Assembly (NCBI GenBank): GCA_017522125.1
Contig: JAFXAC010000072.1
Span: 1 to 34,647, forward strand
Source of the DNA: Clostridia bacterium
GTDB lineage: Bacteria; Bacillota; Clostridia; Oscillospirales; CAG-272
DNA: 34,647 bases
Reading direction: 5' to 3'
Shown piece after piece: positions 9,049 to 16,794 of the stretch. The notes beneath the pieces were generated by a model, which saw nothing but the letters and a program-made list of their open reading frames with translations, was not told the DNA's origin and did no database searches. Position numbers and translations under genes: made by a program. Each line of letters begins with the position of its first letter. The first letter of the stretch is position 1.

Positions 9049-9080
9049 AGAACGGGAAGACTTCAAGGTCTTCCCGTTCT
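9049..9080 (+). terminator. Strong hairpin after the EF-G paralogue (terminator without good T run)
   Basis: A perfect 13-bp stem (9049-9061 with 9068-9080) with loop TTCAAG lies 9 bases after the stop codon. The following bases are TTGAAA, not a T run. It may stabilise or attenuate the message and let some readthrough reach the gene at 9090. Confidence 0.55.
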
Positions 9081-9089
9081 TGAAATAAG

Positions 9090-9584
9090 ATGGATAATTT
9101 TTTTAAATTAAATAAAAGCACTCTGCTGCGTAACGTTATGGTTTCGCTTGTGCTGTCGGCGTCGCTCATTATCGCAGTTATAAATCACGCCGCGTTTTTT
9201 ACGCTTGAGAAGGTGGGAATTTCCTCATTTTTCCTCACCCTTGTATATATTGTAGGTTGGGCGGCGTTTGAGGCGCGGGCAAGTGTAAAGGGCAAAAAGG
9301 GCTTTGTGATACTTTGCCGCGCTTGGTTTGTGCTTGGTATGCTTTGCTGTGTTTTCAACGCGGTGGCAACGCTTGCGTCGCTCACGCTCTCGGGCGCGTC
9401 GGCATATATCGCATCGTTTTTCGTTACCGCCTTTGCCGCCCCGATGTACGGATTTTACATCTTTGGCAACAGCACCGTTGGCGCCATGATAGCGGCATTC
9501 GTCCTGTACCTTGTGCTTTGCTTCGTCCCCGAGGCAGTGAGCTATTTCAACAAGCGCAGGAAGATCAAAAAAATGCTAAAATAA
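9090..9584 (+). CDS. Small four-helix membrane protein of unknown function
   Basis: I do not recognise this 164-residue protein. It starts with a short polar stretch (MDNFFKLNKSTLLRN), has about four hydrophobic segments (around 15-40, 43-58, 75-98 and 105-155, the last possibly two helices), and ends in a strongly basic tail (NKRRKIKKMLK) expected inside the cell. No catalytic motif is visible. The ATG lacks a clear ribosome binding site and sits 9 bases after the strong hairpin following the EF-G paralogue, so expression may depend on readthrough. Amino-acid composition and unbroken length support a real gene. Confidence 0.68.
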   Translation: MDNFFKLNKSTLLRNVMVSLVLSASLIIAVINHAAFFTLEKVGISSFFLTLVYIVGWAAFEARASVKGKKGFVILCRAWFVLGMLCCVFNAVATLASLTLSGASAYIASFFVTAFAAPMYGFYIFGNSTVGAMIAAFVLYLVLCFVPEAVSYFNKRRKIKKMLK

Positions 9585-9656
9585 GAGCTCAGCTTAACGG
9601 CATGGGCTCTTAAAGACTGTTTTGATAAAATTTAATAGAATGCCTACCTATGGGAA

Positions 9657-9694
9657 AGGATGGAGAAATATAAAAAATTCTCCGTCCTCTTTTT
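9657..9694 (+). terminator. Intrinsic terminator downstream of the small membrane protein
   Basis: An 11-bp stem (9657-9667 with 9678-9688), including one G-T wobble, is followed by C and five T. It lies 73 bases after the stop codon at 9584. Confidence 0.7.
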
Positions 9695-9739
9695 GTGCAA
9701 GCATTATATTTGTGGATACAAATGCGGTTATTCATTCGT

Positions 9740-9942
9740 CGATATGCTTCGCTACGCTCAGCTCGATATATTTGCCTCGCGTCAAATTCGATATAACCGC
9801 CCTTGCGGTCGGTTTCGATATGATATTCGCCTATTTTTCTCGTGTGAAGCACATATCGAGTCCGTAAGGACATATCGAGCACGAAGTGCATATCGATCGC
9901 CGCAGGCGAATATCGATGCGTTGTGTCCTTGAGGCACAACGC
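9740..9942. repeat. Array of short hairpins punctuated by CGATAT / ATATCG
   Basis: This fills the gene-free stretch between convergent genes (9585-9941). The left half has four CGATAT hexamers (9740, 9764, 9789, 9816). The right half has four of the reverse complement ATATCG (9853, 9872, 9890, 9910). Between hexamers sit different short self-complementary units: ATTTG/CAAAT, AACCG/CGGTT, GTCC-GTAA-GGAC (9860-9871), GCAC-GAA-GTGC (9879-9889), TCGCC-GCA-GGCGA (9897-9909) and an 8-bp GCGTTGTG/CACAACGC hairpin (9918-9942) that runs into the sigF stop codon. The units differ in sequence but keep pairing. Hexamer punctuation in opposite orientations would also let the whole region fold as one large hairpin. 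Short reading frames here are repeat-derived, not genes. Confidence 0.75.
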
Positions 9943-10688
9943 TAACCGCTGAGCTCTTCTCTTAAATATTCAACTATCTTTTTTTCCTCGCGCGATATCT
10001 TCACCTGCGTAAGACCGAGCGCATCGGCGGTCTTTTGCTGTGTGAGGTTCTTGAAATATCTTAAAATTACGATCTGCCGCCACAGGACGGGAAGTCTGCC
10101 GATCGCCTGCGAGATAGCTATCCTATCGCACGCACGCTCGATGTCAAGCATGCCCGATTCATCAGGAATACGGTCAAAAAGCTCAAAGCCGCTTTCGCTG
10201 TCCGCGCCTTCGGAAAGCGAGGCTACGGGGCTTATCGCGTCAAGGGCGCAAGCCGCCTCCTCCACGCTGACGCCGCAGGCGGCGGCAAGCTCCGATATTT
10301 GCGGCTCAACGCCCGTTTCGCTGATGATGCGCGTTTGCTCTCTCATAAGCTCAGCTCCGAGCCGCTTTACCGCGCGTCCTACCTTTATGGGGCCGTCGTC
10401 GCGTAGATGTCGCCTTATCTCGCCGAGGATAAGCGGTACGGCATACGTCGAAAAAGCCGTGCCTCGCTCAAGGTCGAACGAGCGAATAGCCTTTATCATG
10501 CCGATAGTTCCTATCTGCACAAGGTCCTCAAACTCACAGCCGCGACCGCAGAATTTCAGCGCCATGCTTCGCACAAGCCCCGCGTTGTCAAGTATCAGCC
10601 GTTCGGTCGCCGCATCTGCTTCCTCGGGTGAGCCGCGCTGTGCCACCTCAAGCAGAGCGCGGTTGCTGTCGGTCGAATATAGATTCAT
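9942..10688 (-). CDS. sigF: Forespore sigma factor SigF (sigma-F)
   Basis: This is the first forespore-specific RNA polymerase sigma factor of endospore formation. The 248-residue protein has sigma-70 region 2 (NAGLVRSMALKFCGRG, EFEDLVQIGTIGMIKAI, FDLERGTAFSTYAVPLILGEIRR), region 3 (near 120-170) and region 4 with a helix-turn-helix (LTQQKTADALGLTQVKISREEKKI) near the end. I chose the ATG at 10688 because GGAGGAAC lies just before it, 17 bases after the spoIIAB stop; a longer in-frame start would reach back into spoIIAB. It is the third gene of spoIIAA-spoIIAB-sigF, the classical order. Its stop codon lies in the hairpin that ends the CGATAT array. Confidence 0.96.
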   Translation of the reverse strand: MNLYSTDSNRALLEVAQRGSPEEADAATERLILDNAGLVRSMALKFCGRGCEFEDLVQIGTIGMIKAIRSFDLERGTAFSTYAVPLILGEIRRHLRDDGPIKVGRAVKRLGAELMREQTRIISETGVEPQISELAAACGVSVEEAACALDAISPVASLSEGADSESGFELFDRIPDESGMLDIERACDRIAISQAIGRLPVLWRQIVILRYFKNLTQQKTADALGLTQVKISREEKKIVEYLREELSG

Positions 10689-10705
10689 AAGTTCCTCCGA
10701 AATAT

Positions 10706-11203
10706 TTATGTATGAGCGCCCGCTTTCGGCTTGGAGGAAAGCCGCTTTGTCATAGTTACGCTCGTGCCGCGACCGAGCCTTGATTTTATTTTCACCTTGT
10801 CGCAAAAGCTTTCTATTACGGTAAAGCCCATGCCGCTGCGCTCCTCGGCGGCACCCGTTGTAAACAGCGGCTGTCGCGCTTCCTCAACGTTTTCGATGCC
10901 CACGCCGTTGTCCTTGACCTCAATGCATACGCTCCTGTCGGCGCGCAAGCGCACGGTTATCTTAACGTCGCCTATGCAGTCCCTGTATGCGTGAACGATG
11001 CAGTTCGTTACAGCCTCCGAAAGCACGCATTTGATATCCGCAAGCTCCGTCGGTGTAGGATCGAGCTGAGAAATAAACGCGGCGACGGCGGCGCGGGCAA
11101 ACGACTCGTTTGCCGAAAGGGAGGGGAAAGATAGCTTTATTTCGTTGGTAATTTCCGCAAGCGGAGGTCTGCCGCTTCTTTTTTTATATTCTTTGACGTT
11201 CAT
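10706..11203 (-). CDS. spoIIAB: Anti-sigma-F factor and SpoIIAA kinase SpoIIAB
   Basis: SpoIIAB binds and holds sigma-F and phosphorylates SpoIIAA. It is a GHKL-fold ATPase of 165 residues. Diagnostic stretches match the family closely: SANESFARAAVAAFISQLDPT, LSEAVTNCIVHAY (the ATP/Mg N box), DNGVGI, EARQPLFTT, and RSGMGFTVIESF (G box). It has about 18 extra N-terminal residues (MNVKEYKKRSGRPPLAEI) compared with the Bacillus protein; an alternative later start is not excluded. The chosen ATG has a GGAGAAGGAAC site. The gene overlaps the end of spoIIAA by 20 bases. Confidence 0.96.
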   Translation of the reverse strand: MNVKEYKKRSGRPPLAEITNEIKLSFPSLSANESFARAAVAAFISQLDPTPTELADIKCVLSEAVTNCIVHAYRDCIGDVKITVRLRADRSVCIEVKDNGVGIENVEEARQPLFTTGAAEERSGMGFTVIESFCDKVKIKSRLGRGTSVTMTKRLSSKPKAGAHT

Positions 11204-11546
11204 GTTCCTTCTCCGTTTTATGATTTTTTACTATTTTCACTCGCTTGTCAAAGCCCGTCAGCTTAAGCACGCGCTCGACACACGGCGCGGGATCTCTGAC
11301 GAGCGTCGCTCCGCCAAGCTCGCGCATAAGCGCAAATCGCCCCATTATAAATCCGAGCCCCGAGCTGTCCATAAAGCTGACTCCTGACATATCAAGAACA
11401 AGGCGCTCTGGTGAGTAGCTTCTTATTGCCTCGTCAGCCATTTGTCGCATATATACCGCGCCGTGATGGTCTATCTCGCCGCTGACGGTAATAACAAGGC
11501 AATCGGCGCATAGCTCGCATAATATATCGCATGTGTTTTTTATCAT
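11184..11546 (-). CDS. spoIIAA: Anti-sigma-F factor antagonist SpoIIAA
   Basis: This STAS-domain protein (120 residues) frees sigma-F by binding SpoIIAB when unphosphorylated. The phosphorylation site lies in SFMDSSGLGF; the first Ser after Asp (residue 61) aligns with Bacillus Ser58. The N-terminal VSGEIDHHGA strand-loop is also typical. Four Cys in the first 16 residues (TCDILCELCADC) are unusual for the family. A GAAAGGAA site precedes the ATG. I see no convincing sigma-H promoter in the 130 bases upstream: AGGA and GAAT boxes occur but with too short a spacing. A terminator separates this gene from truB. Confidence 0.95.
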   Translation of the reverse strand: MIKNTCDILCELCADCLVITVSGEIDHHGAVYMRQMADEAIRSYSPERLVLDMSGVSFMDSSGLGFIMGRFALMRELGGATLVRDPAPCVERVLKLTGFDKRVKIVKNHKTEKEHERQRI

Positions 11547-11645
11547 ATTACCGATATTCCTTTCTTTTTTTATTCCTTACAAAAAAATTCTACCACCCCT
11601 GCGGCGCAAAACGCGTCGAAACGGGGCGGCAGACGAAAAATATAT

Positions 11646-11671
11646 AAAAAAACGGTAAGAGCACTCTTACC
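11646..11671 (-). terminator. Terminator of trmB-truB, before spoIIAA (minus-strand T run)
   Basis: An 8-bp stem GGTAAGAG/CTCTTACC (11654-11661 with 11664-11671) is followed on the minus strand by a run of seven T (plus 11646-11652). It lies 8 bases past the truB stop codon. Confidence 0.82.
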
Positions 11672-11679
11672 ATTTTTTG

Positions 11680-12600
11680 TTATAATCTGAATAATTTGAG
11701 TGATTTTATTGCAATTCCGTCGGGATAATCTCTTACCTCACCGAGCGCGAAAAACTCTCCCTTGCTATTGCATACGCGAAGCCGCGTGCCTACGTCGGGG
11801 GGCGACAACCTCAGCTTTTTGAAATATATCTCACAGCCCGAGCGGAACAGCTTTTCATAAAACGGCTCAAGAGATACCTTGGAAAGCGACGAAAAGAGCG
11901 TTTCCGTCGGCAAAAGGAGAGAAAGCCTTTCATCTGCTGTCATTTCACCAAGCTCGTCGAGCGTGTGCGCGTCGGATAGTGAATATCCGCACGCATTCGT
12001 TCTTTCGAGTGCCGCCATAGCACCGCCGCAACCGAGAGCAGCGCCGATGTCGGCGCAGAGCGTGCGTATATAAGTACCTGCCGAGCAAGCAACGTCAAGC
12101 GTGTAGTCGGTGTCGTCTATCCGTTCTGCATCAATGGAAAAGACGGTTATCGGACGCGCCTCTCGTTCAATTACCTTGCCCTCGCGTGCAAGGTCGCACA
12201 GCTTCCTTCCGCCGCGCTTTAGCGCGCTGTACATGGGCGGGATTTGCATAATATCACCGATGAAGGAGGGAAGCACGGCGTCAAATTCATCTTGACTTAC
12301 GTTGACTGCGTGACTTTTTATTATCTCACCCGTTACGTCCTCGGTATCCGTTTCGAGCCCAAGCCTTAGGCGTGCGGTATAGCGTTTTTTGCCCGACACG
12401 GCATACTCGCTCGCCTTTGCGGCTCTGCCGAGCAGAAGCACGAGAACGCCCGTAGCCATGGGGTCAAGCGTGCCCGCGTGTCCGACGGCGCGTGTGCCGT
12501 AAAGGCGGCGCACGCGGTTTACGACGTCGTGGGAGGTCATTCCCGACGGCTTATTGACAACAAGAATGCCGTCGGGCTCTTTTTTTACGGTGTTATTCAT
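11680..12600 (-). CDS. truB: tRNA pseudouridine(55) synthase TruB
   Basis: TruB makes pseudouridine 55 in the T loop of tRNAs. The 306-residue protein has the family start GILVVNKPSGMTSHDVV, the catalytic Asp46 in GHAGTLDPMATGVL, and the later motifs KRYTARLRLG, QIPPMYSALK and CSAGTYIRTLCADIG. A C-terminal extension fits the TruB_C/PUA-like part. Its start overlaps the 3' end of trmB by 8 bases, so the two tRNA-modification genes are translationally coupled; this pairing differs from the common rbfA-truB-ribF order. Confidence 0.96.
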   Translation of the reverse strand: MNNTVKKEPDGILVVNKPSGMTSHDVVNRVRRLYGTRAVGHAGTLDPMATGVLVLLLGRAAKASEYAVSGKKRYTARLRLGLETDTEDVTGEIIKSHAVNVSQDEFDAVLPSFIGDIMQIPPMYSALKRGGRKLCDLAREGKVIEREARPITVFSIDAERIDDTDYTLDVACSAGTYIRTLCADIGAALGCGGAMAALERTNACGYSLSDAHTLDELGEMTADERLSLLLPTETLFSSLSKVSLEPFYEKLFRSGCEIYFKKLRLSPPDVGTRLRVCNSKGEFFALGEVRDYPDGIAIKSLKLFRL

Positions 12601-13264
12601 TCTCGCCGTCCTTTTTGGGGAAGCGGACGTGCGCCGAGTAAATATTCATTCCCATGGAGGAGAAATGATGCTCGTATTCGGTGATAAGATTTTCAGCCGC
12701 CTTTTCGCTTGAATGCAGGTCGCGCGTTACGAAAACTATCTCAAGTCCCTCTGCCTCAAACTGCTCCAGCGACCAATCAAACAGCGGTTGGTTATCCGTC
12801 TTGAAGTGAAGCTCGCCGCCGCTTACGAGCAACGAGCGATAAACGCGCAGGAAGGTGGGCGCAGTAAGTCTGCGCTTGTGGTATCCCGTCTTTGGCCACG
12901 GGTCGCAGAAATTAACGTATATGCGCTCAAAGCTGTTCGGCGCGAACCAATCCGAAAGGTATTGCGCGTGTCCGATAATAAAGCGGAGGTTGTCGGGGCG
13001 CTCGTTCTCGCTTGCTGCCGCCTTTTCGAGCGCGGTCATGGCGACGTCAGGCACTCTTTCAATGGCGATTATATTGTGGTCGGTGAATTTTGCGCTCAGC
13101 TGACGCGCAAAATCACCCTTGCCGCATCCTATCTCAAGAAGCGTGGGGCGCTCGACTCCAAAGGGCGCGCTTAAATTTTCAAAGCAGGAAAGGGGTTCTT
13201 TAATAAGAAAACGGGCGCAGGCTTCGATTCTTTCGCCCGAATGCTTTTTTTTTCTCATTCTCAT
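12593..13264 (-). CDS. trmB: tRNA (guanine-N7-)-methyltransferase TrmB
   Basis: This SAM-dependent enzyme makes m7G46 in tRNA variable loops. The 223 residues include the SAM-binding motif LLEIGCGKGDFARQL near 42, IAIERVPDVAM (acidic ribose-binding strand), the signature VNFCDPWPKTGYHKRRLT near 130 and a C-terminal ITEYEHHFSSMG typical of the family. The start is either ATG 13264 or ATG 13258 (MRMRKKK); ribosome-binding evidence (GAGAG) is weak for both. No clear promoter is seen on this strand upstream. Confidence 0.95.
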   Translation of the reverse strand: MRMRKKKHSGERIEACARFLIKEPLSCFENLSAPFGVERPTLLEIGCGKGDFARQLSAKFTDHNIIAIERVPDVAMTALEKAAASENERPDNLRFIIGHAQYLSDWFAPNSFERIYVNFCDPWPKTGYHKRRLTAPTFLRVYRSLLVSGGELHFKTDNQPLFDWSLEQFEAEGLEIVFVTRDLHSSEKAAENLITEYEHHFSSMGMNIYSAHVRFPKKDGENE

Positions 13265-13265
13265 C

Positions 13266-13294
13266 TTGCATTCTCTCTTTAAATCTGTTATAAT
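13266..13294 (+). promoter_or_regulatory. Promoter for the HAAS-DUF4097 operon (distal)
   Basis: TTGCAT (13266-13271), a 17-base spacer and TATAAT (13289-13294) give a leader of about 150 bases before the ATG at 13452. I recognise no RNA element in that leader. Confidence 0.6.
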
Positions 13295-13398
13295 ATAGTG
13301 TGAATCATGTTATTTTTGTGATTTTTCGCTTTTTGCGGCAAAAAATCCAAGTAATATATATATTATAGCATAAATCGAATCGGTTTGTATAGACTTTT

Positions 13399-13427
13399 TT
13401 GAAAAAATCCCGCCGATACGGTTTAAT
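13399..13427 (+). promoter_or_regulatory. Possible proximal promoter for the HAAS-DUF4097 operon
   Basis: TTGAAA (13399-13404), a 17-base spacer and TTTAAT (13422-13427) lie 25 bases before the ATG. This is a weaker match than the distal promoter. Confidence 0.4.
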
Positions 13428-13451
13428 TAATAAAATCATTTTGGAGTCAAA

Positions 13452-14447
13452 ATGGAAAAAACAGAATTTTTAAAACAGCTCGAAGAGCAGCTGGTGGCTC
13501 GCGGTCTTGACGATGAGTCTGTCAAGGCACAGCTTGAGCGCGTCGGCAACTACATCAAGCAAACGGGTATGGAGGACGTTGAGGCAGACCCTGCCGAGAT
13601 GGCTGACGGTATAGTCAAGGCGCTTGGCACGGCTCCCGTTGCTGCGGCACAGAAGGCAGAGGAGATAGCGCCTACCTCGCCTGTTGAATCGGCTCCTTCC
13701 GTAGAGGACGAGATCAACGAGTCGCTCAAGCAAATAGGAGAGGCTCCTGTTGAGGAGAGCGAAAACGAAGAGGCTGAGGAGGCGGCTGTCGAGGCAGTAG
13801 CTGACGATGAAAGCCTTGACCCTCGTTTTGTCAGAATAATGGCGCCCGAGGACGTTCAGAATGACGCTCCCGACGATAGTATCGAGGACGTGCGCCCGTA
13901 CCGTCCCGCAAGAAACGAGCGGGATAAAAAGCTTATGCGCAAGCATAACCGCGCAGAATACGTTCAAGAGGAGCGCGAACAGCGAGAGGAGCAGAAAAAG
14001 GAGCTTAGCGAGGCAGACCTTCAAAAGCTCCGCAACAACAAAACGCTCTTTATCGTTCTTGCTTGCATTGCCGCACCCTTTGCTCTTGCGCTTGCGCTTA
14101 TTACCGTGGGGCTTTACATCTTTTTCTGGGTGGCTCTTGCTTTGCTCCTTATATTCAGCATTGCGGGACTCATCGTATTTGTTGCGGCAGGATGCTGTAT
14201 AGCACTTATCGGAATAGTCTATGGCGTTATACAGCTTGTGGCAGGTGCTACGCCGATAGGACTTTTCGAGATAGGCCTTGGCGTAATTGTCAGCGGCTCT
14301 GTGCTGCTTATAGGCGTTCTTGTTTACAATTTTGCAATGCGTCTTATCCCCTTTGCAATGAAGCAGCTTGCAAGGCTTTTCAAGTTTGCCTTCAGCAAGG
14401 GACGTGACGCCTATATAACCGTGAAAGGAGTATGCGAGAAATTATGA
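13452..14447 (+). CDS. HAAS-domain (DUF1700-like) membrane protein
   Basis: The first about 60 residues (MEKTEFLKQLEEQLVARGL and onward) are a small helical HAAS-type domain, as in DUF1700 proteins that usually pair with a PadR regulator and a DUF4097 protein. A long acidic, disordered stretch (about 65-150) and a charged, probably coiled-coil stretch (about 155-195, rich in Glu, Arg and Lys) follow. Three to four hydrophobic helices fill about 198-310, ending with a basic amphipathic tail. The long acidic insertion makes this protein larger than usual family members. GGAG precedes the ATG. Its TGA overlaps the ATG of the next gene (ATGA), so the two are coupled. Function is thought to be envelope sensing, which is inference from the pairing. 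No PadR gene is present nearby. Confidence 0.75.
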   Translation: MEKTEFLKQLEEQLVARGLDDESVKAQLERVGNYIKQTGMEDVEADPAEMADGIVKALGTAPVAAAQKAEEIAPTSPVESAPSVEDEINESLKQIGEAPVEESENEEAEEAAVEAVADDESLDPRFVRIMAPEDVQNDAPDDSIEDVRPYRPARNERDKKLMRKHNRAEYVQEEREQREEQKKELSEADLQKLRNNKTLFIVLACIAAPFALALALITVGLYIFFWVALALLLIFSIAGLIVFVAAGCCIALIGIVYGVIQLVAGATPIGLFEIGLGVIVSGSVLLIGVLVYNFAMRLIPFAMKQLARLFKFAFSKGRDAYITVKGVCEKL

Positions 14448-15463
14448 AGCCAACGTCAGTTATATTTCTTATAGTTGCGGTTCTTATCATTTGTCTTGGA
14501 GTGCTCCTTTGCATAACGGGAAACAGTATGGCTACGGATATGGGCATCTCCGTATTTGCACAAACGGGCGACGCCGAAAACAACTTTTCCACCACCGAGA
14601 CCTTTGAGTCAGAGGAACTAAAAAAGATAGTTCTCAATTTTACCGACGTTAATATCAACATTTACGGCGGAGCAGAGGAGGAGAAGGTAGAGCTTGTAAA
14701 CTTTACCGACGGCACCTACGTTTACTCCCTTAGCAAGTCTACTATGCAGATATATGAGAACAGCGGAATCACAAGCTTTATCGACCTTGAAAATTTCAAG
14801 ATATATTTCAACGGCTTCCGTGATTATCTGCACCATTACAAGTACCGCGATAAGCAAAGGTCAGTTAACCTCTACCTCAAAAACGAGGCGGATATCATCA
14901 AGTTTGATATAACTACTCAAAGCGGAAACATCACCATTAAGGATCTTTCCCTTGGTTGCGATTATAAGATCACAACGGCTACGGGTACGCTCTCTCTTGA
15001 AAACGTTACCACCGACTCCAATATCGCACTTGAATCTACCAAGGAATCTGCGCTTGAGCTTAAGAACGTCAAGGCAAGGTCGTTTGAGATAAATGCAGTG
15101 ACTGCATATGCAACTATGAAGGATTCTACGTTCTCACATAAGCTCTTTGCCAATATTGCAAGCGGCTCGTTTGAGTATGACAGAACAGAGTCGGATTTCC
15201 TTGGCTTTAACGTTGAGCTGTCTGCCCCCAACGGCTCGCTTAGCGTTTGGGATACGGAGTATACCTCATATTTCTCGGAGATAAACGTCATAGAGCCTCC
15301 CACACCGATAGTGCCGCCCATTGGCGAGGGTGACGGCGACCATGACGGTGACTCCCCCGACGCAGATGAAACGACGGGCGAGGAAATCGAGGAGGAAGCA
15401 CCCGAGGAGGAGCTTAATTCTATCACAGTGACTGTTAACGAAGGAAATATCAAGATTTATTAA
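14444..15463 (+). CDS. DUF4097-like beta-helical membrane-anchored protein
   Basis: The protein of about 339 residues has one N-terminal membrane segment (SVIFLIVAVLIICLGVLLC). A mostly beta extracytoplasmic domain follows with repeated strands such as ITTQSGNITIKDL, ITTATGTLSLENV and LSAPNGSLSVWD, the pattern of DUF4097/LiaG-like adhesin folds. A Pro-rich, very acidic linker (about 288-325) comes next, and the end is VTVNEGNIKIY, one more strand of the same repeat. I chose ATG 14444 because it gives the ATGA overlap with the upstream gene and a usable distance from AAGGAG (14424-14430). ATG 14432 lies only one base from that site. Such proteins go with HAAS/DUF1700 partners; the biochemical role is unknown. 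Confidence 0.75.
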   Translation: MKPTSVIFLIVAVLIICLGVLLCITGNSMATDMGISVFAQTGDAENNFSTTETFESEELKKIVLNFTDVNINIYGGAEEEKVELVNFTDGTYVYSLSKSTMQIYENSGITSFIDLENFKIYFNGFRDYLHHYKYRDKQRSVNLYLKNEADIIKFDITTQSGNITIKDLSLGCDYKITTATGTLSLENVTTDSNIALESTKESALELKNVKARSFEINAVTAYATMKDSTFSHKLFANIASGSFEYDRTESDFLGFNVELSAPNGSLSVWDTEYTSYFSEINVIEPPTPIVPPIGEGDGDHDGDSPDADETTGEEIEEEAPEEELNSITVTVNEGNIKIY

Positions 15464-15502
15464 ATATAAAAAACCGTTGCAATGCAACGGTTTTTTATAT
15501 TT
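15462..15502. terminator. Bidirectional terminator between the DUF4097 gene and ychF
   Basis: A long perfect stem (15462-15480 with 15484-15502) with core CCGTTGC/GCAACGG, loop AAT and flanking A and T runs serves both convergent genes. Confidence 0.9.
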
Positions 15503-15505
15503 GAA

Positions 15506-16600
15506 TTAAACGTTAAAGCGGAACAGGGTAACGTCGCCGTCCTTCATAACGTACTCCTTGCCCTCGCTTCTGACAAGGCCCGCTTCCTTTGCGGCGGTCA
15601 TACTTCCGTGCTTCATAAGGTCGTCGTAAGCTACGATCTCGGCGCGGATGAATCCGCGTTCGAAATCACTGTGTATCTTTCCGGCGGCTCCGGGTGCCTT
15701 CGTGCCCTTCTTTATAGTCCACGCGCGAACCTCCTTCGGACCCGCGGTCAAAAAGCTGATAAGGCCAAGCAGATCGTAGCTTGCGCGGATAAGCCTGTCA
15801 AGGCCCGATTCGGCAATACCGAGGTCCTCAAGGAACATAGCCTTTTCCTCGGCATCAAGCTCCGCTATTTCAGCCTCAAGCCCTGCGCAGATAGCAATAA
15901 TACCCGAATGCTCGCTCTCGGCAAAAGCCTTAAGTCCGTCGTACTGTGCGTTGCCCACGGGCTCAGCGCCCGCCTCATCCTCACCTACGTTTGCAACGTA
16001 AATTACGGGCTTTGCGGTAAGCAGGGGCATATCGGCAAGGATAGCTGCCTCGTCATCGGTCATATCCATTGCGCGTGCGCAAGCACCTTCTTCAAGATGC
16101 ACCTTGAGCTTTTCAAGGAAAGCAAGCTCTGCGGCAAGCGTCTTGTCGGATTTCATCGCCTTTTGCGTGCGGTCTATTCTGCGCTCAACTATCTCTATGT
16201 CGGAAAGGATAAGCTCTATGTTTATGGTTTCAACGTCGCGCACGGAGTTGACGTTTCCGTCGACGTGAATGATGTTTCCGTTCTCGAAGCAACGCACAAC
16301 GTGCAGAATAGCGTCGCATTCGCGTATGTGGGAAAGGAATTTGTTTCCAAGTCCTTCGCCCTGAGCCGCGCCCTTTACAAGTCCCGCGATGTCAAAAAAT
16401 TCAACCGTTGCGGGCGTGTATTTTTCGGGAGAATACATTTCAGCAAGAGCGTCAAGACGGGGGTCGGGCACTGCGACGACGCCCACGTTTGGCTCGATAG
16501 TGCAGAATGGGTAGTTTGCGGAATCAGCGCCCGCACCCGTCAAAGCATTGAAAAGTGTACTTTTGCCAACGTTCGGCAAACCAACGATACCAAGTTTCAT
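15506..16600 (-). CDS. ychF: Redox-/ribosome-associated GTPase-ATPase YchF (OLA1 family)
   Basis: This is a 364-residue member of the Obg-related P-loop family that prefers ATP. Motifs are [18 protein letters not shown] (G1), [20 protein letters not shown] (G3 and the following loop), and a degenerate G4 (YVANVGE in place of NKxD) that explains the ATP preference in the family. The C-terminal TGS domain carries [31 protein letters not shown] start at ATG 16600 because GGAGTTAAAA stands in front of it; an ATG four codons upstream (16612) has no such site. It is convergent with the DUF4097 gene and divergent from the response regulator, and is probably monocistronic. Confidence 0.95.
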   Translation of the reverse strand: MKLGIVGLPNVGKSTLFNALTGAGADSANYPFCTIEPNVGVVAVPDPRLDALAEMYSPEKYTPATVEFFDIAGLVKGAAQGEGLGNKFLSHIRECDAILHVVRCFENGNIIHVDGNVNSVRDVETINIELILSDIEIVERRIDRTQKAMKSDKTLAAELAFLEKLKVHLEEGACARAMDMTDDEAAILADMPLLTAKPVIYVANVGEDEAGAEPVGNAQYDGLKAFAESEHSGIIAICAGLEAEIAELDAEEKAMFLEDLGIAESGLDRLIRASYDLLGLISFLTAGPKEVRAWTIKKGTKAPGAAGKIHSDFERGFIRAEIVAYDDLMKHGSMTAAKEAGLVRSEGKEYVMKDGDVTLFRFNV

Positions 16601-16699
16601 TTTTAACTCCATAATAAATATAATCGCTTTATTATATACCTAAATTCAAAAAAAAGCAAGAGCGAAACAAAAATATGAACAAATATTTCAAAAAACCCT

Positions 16700-16727
16700 T
16701 TGCAAAAGAGGAAAAGTGTGTTATAAT
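16700..16727 (+). promoter_or_regulatory. Promoter of the two-component/HtrA operon
   Basis: TTGCAA (16700-16705), a 16-base spacer and TATAAT (16722-16727) lie 67 bases before the ATG at 16795. Confidence 0.7.
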
Positions 16728-16794
16728 AAGTAAAAGAATGGGAAAATATCATCATTTGGACGATGTTAATAATAAAATATTTCAGGAGGATAAA

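Noticed and set aside
6826..9066. Very long open frame (over 700 codons) antisense to the EF-G paralogue
   Set aside because: Similar long antisense frames lie opposite metG, the synthetase, ychF and proS, all in the same register. They follow from codon choice (few TTA, CTA and TCA codons in these genes). The translated product looks like no protein family and has no ribosome binding site.
9622..9939. Short reading frames on both strands between the small membrane protein and sigF
   Set aside because: They are read through the hairpin array, have no ribosome binding sites and show repeat-derived composition.
9740..9942. CRISPR array
   Set aside because: The constant part is only six bases, occurs in both orientations and the intervening parts are self-complementary and of uneven length. 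There are no cas genes.
11547..11645. Sigma-H promoter for spoIIAA
   Set aside because: AGGA and GAAT boxes occur on the minus strand, but their spacing is several bases too short and the GAAT overlaps the ribosome binding site.
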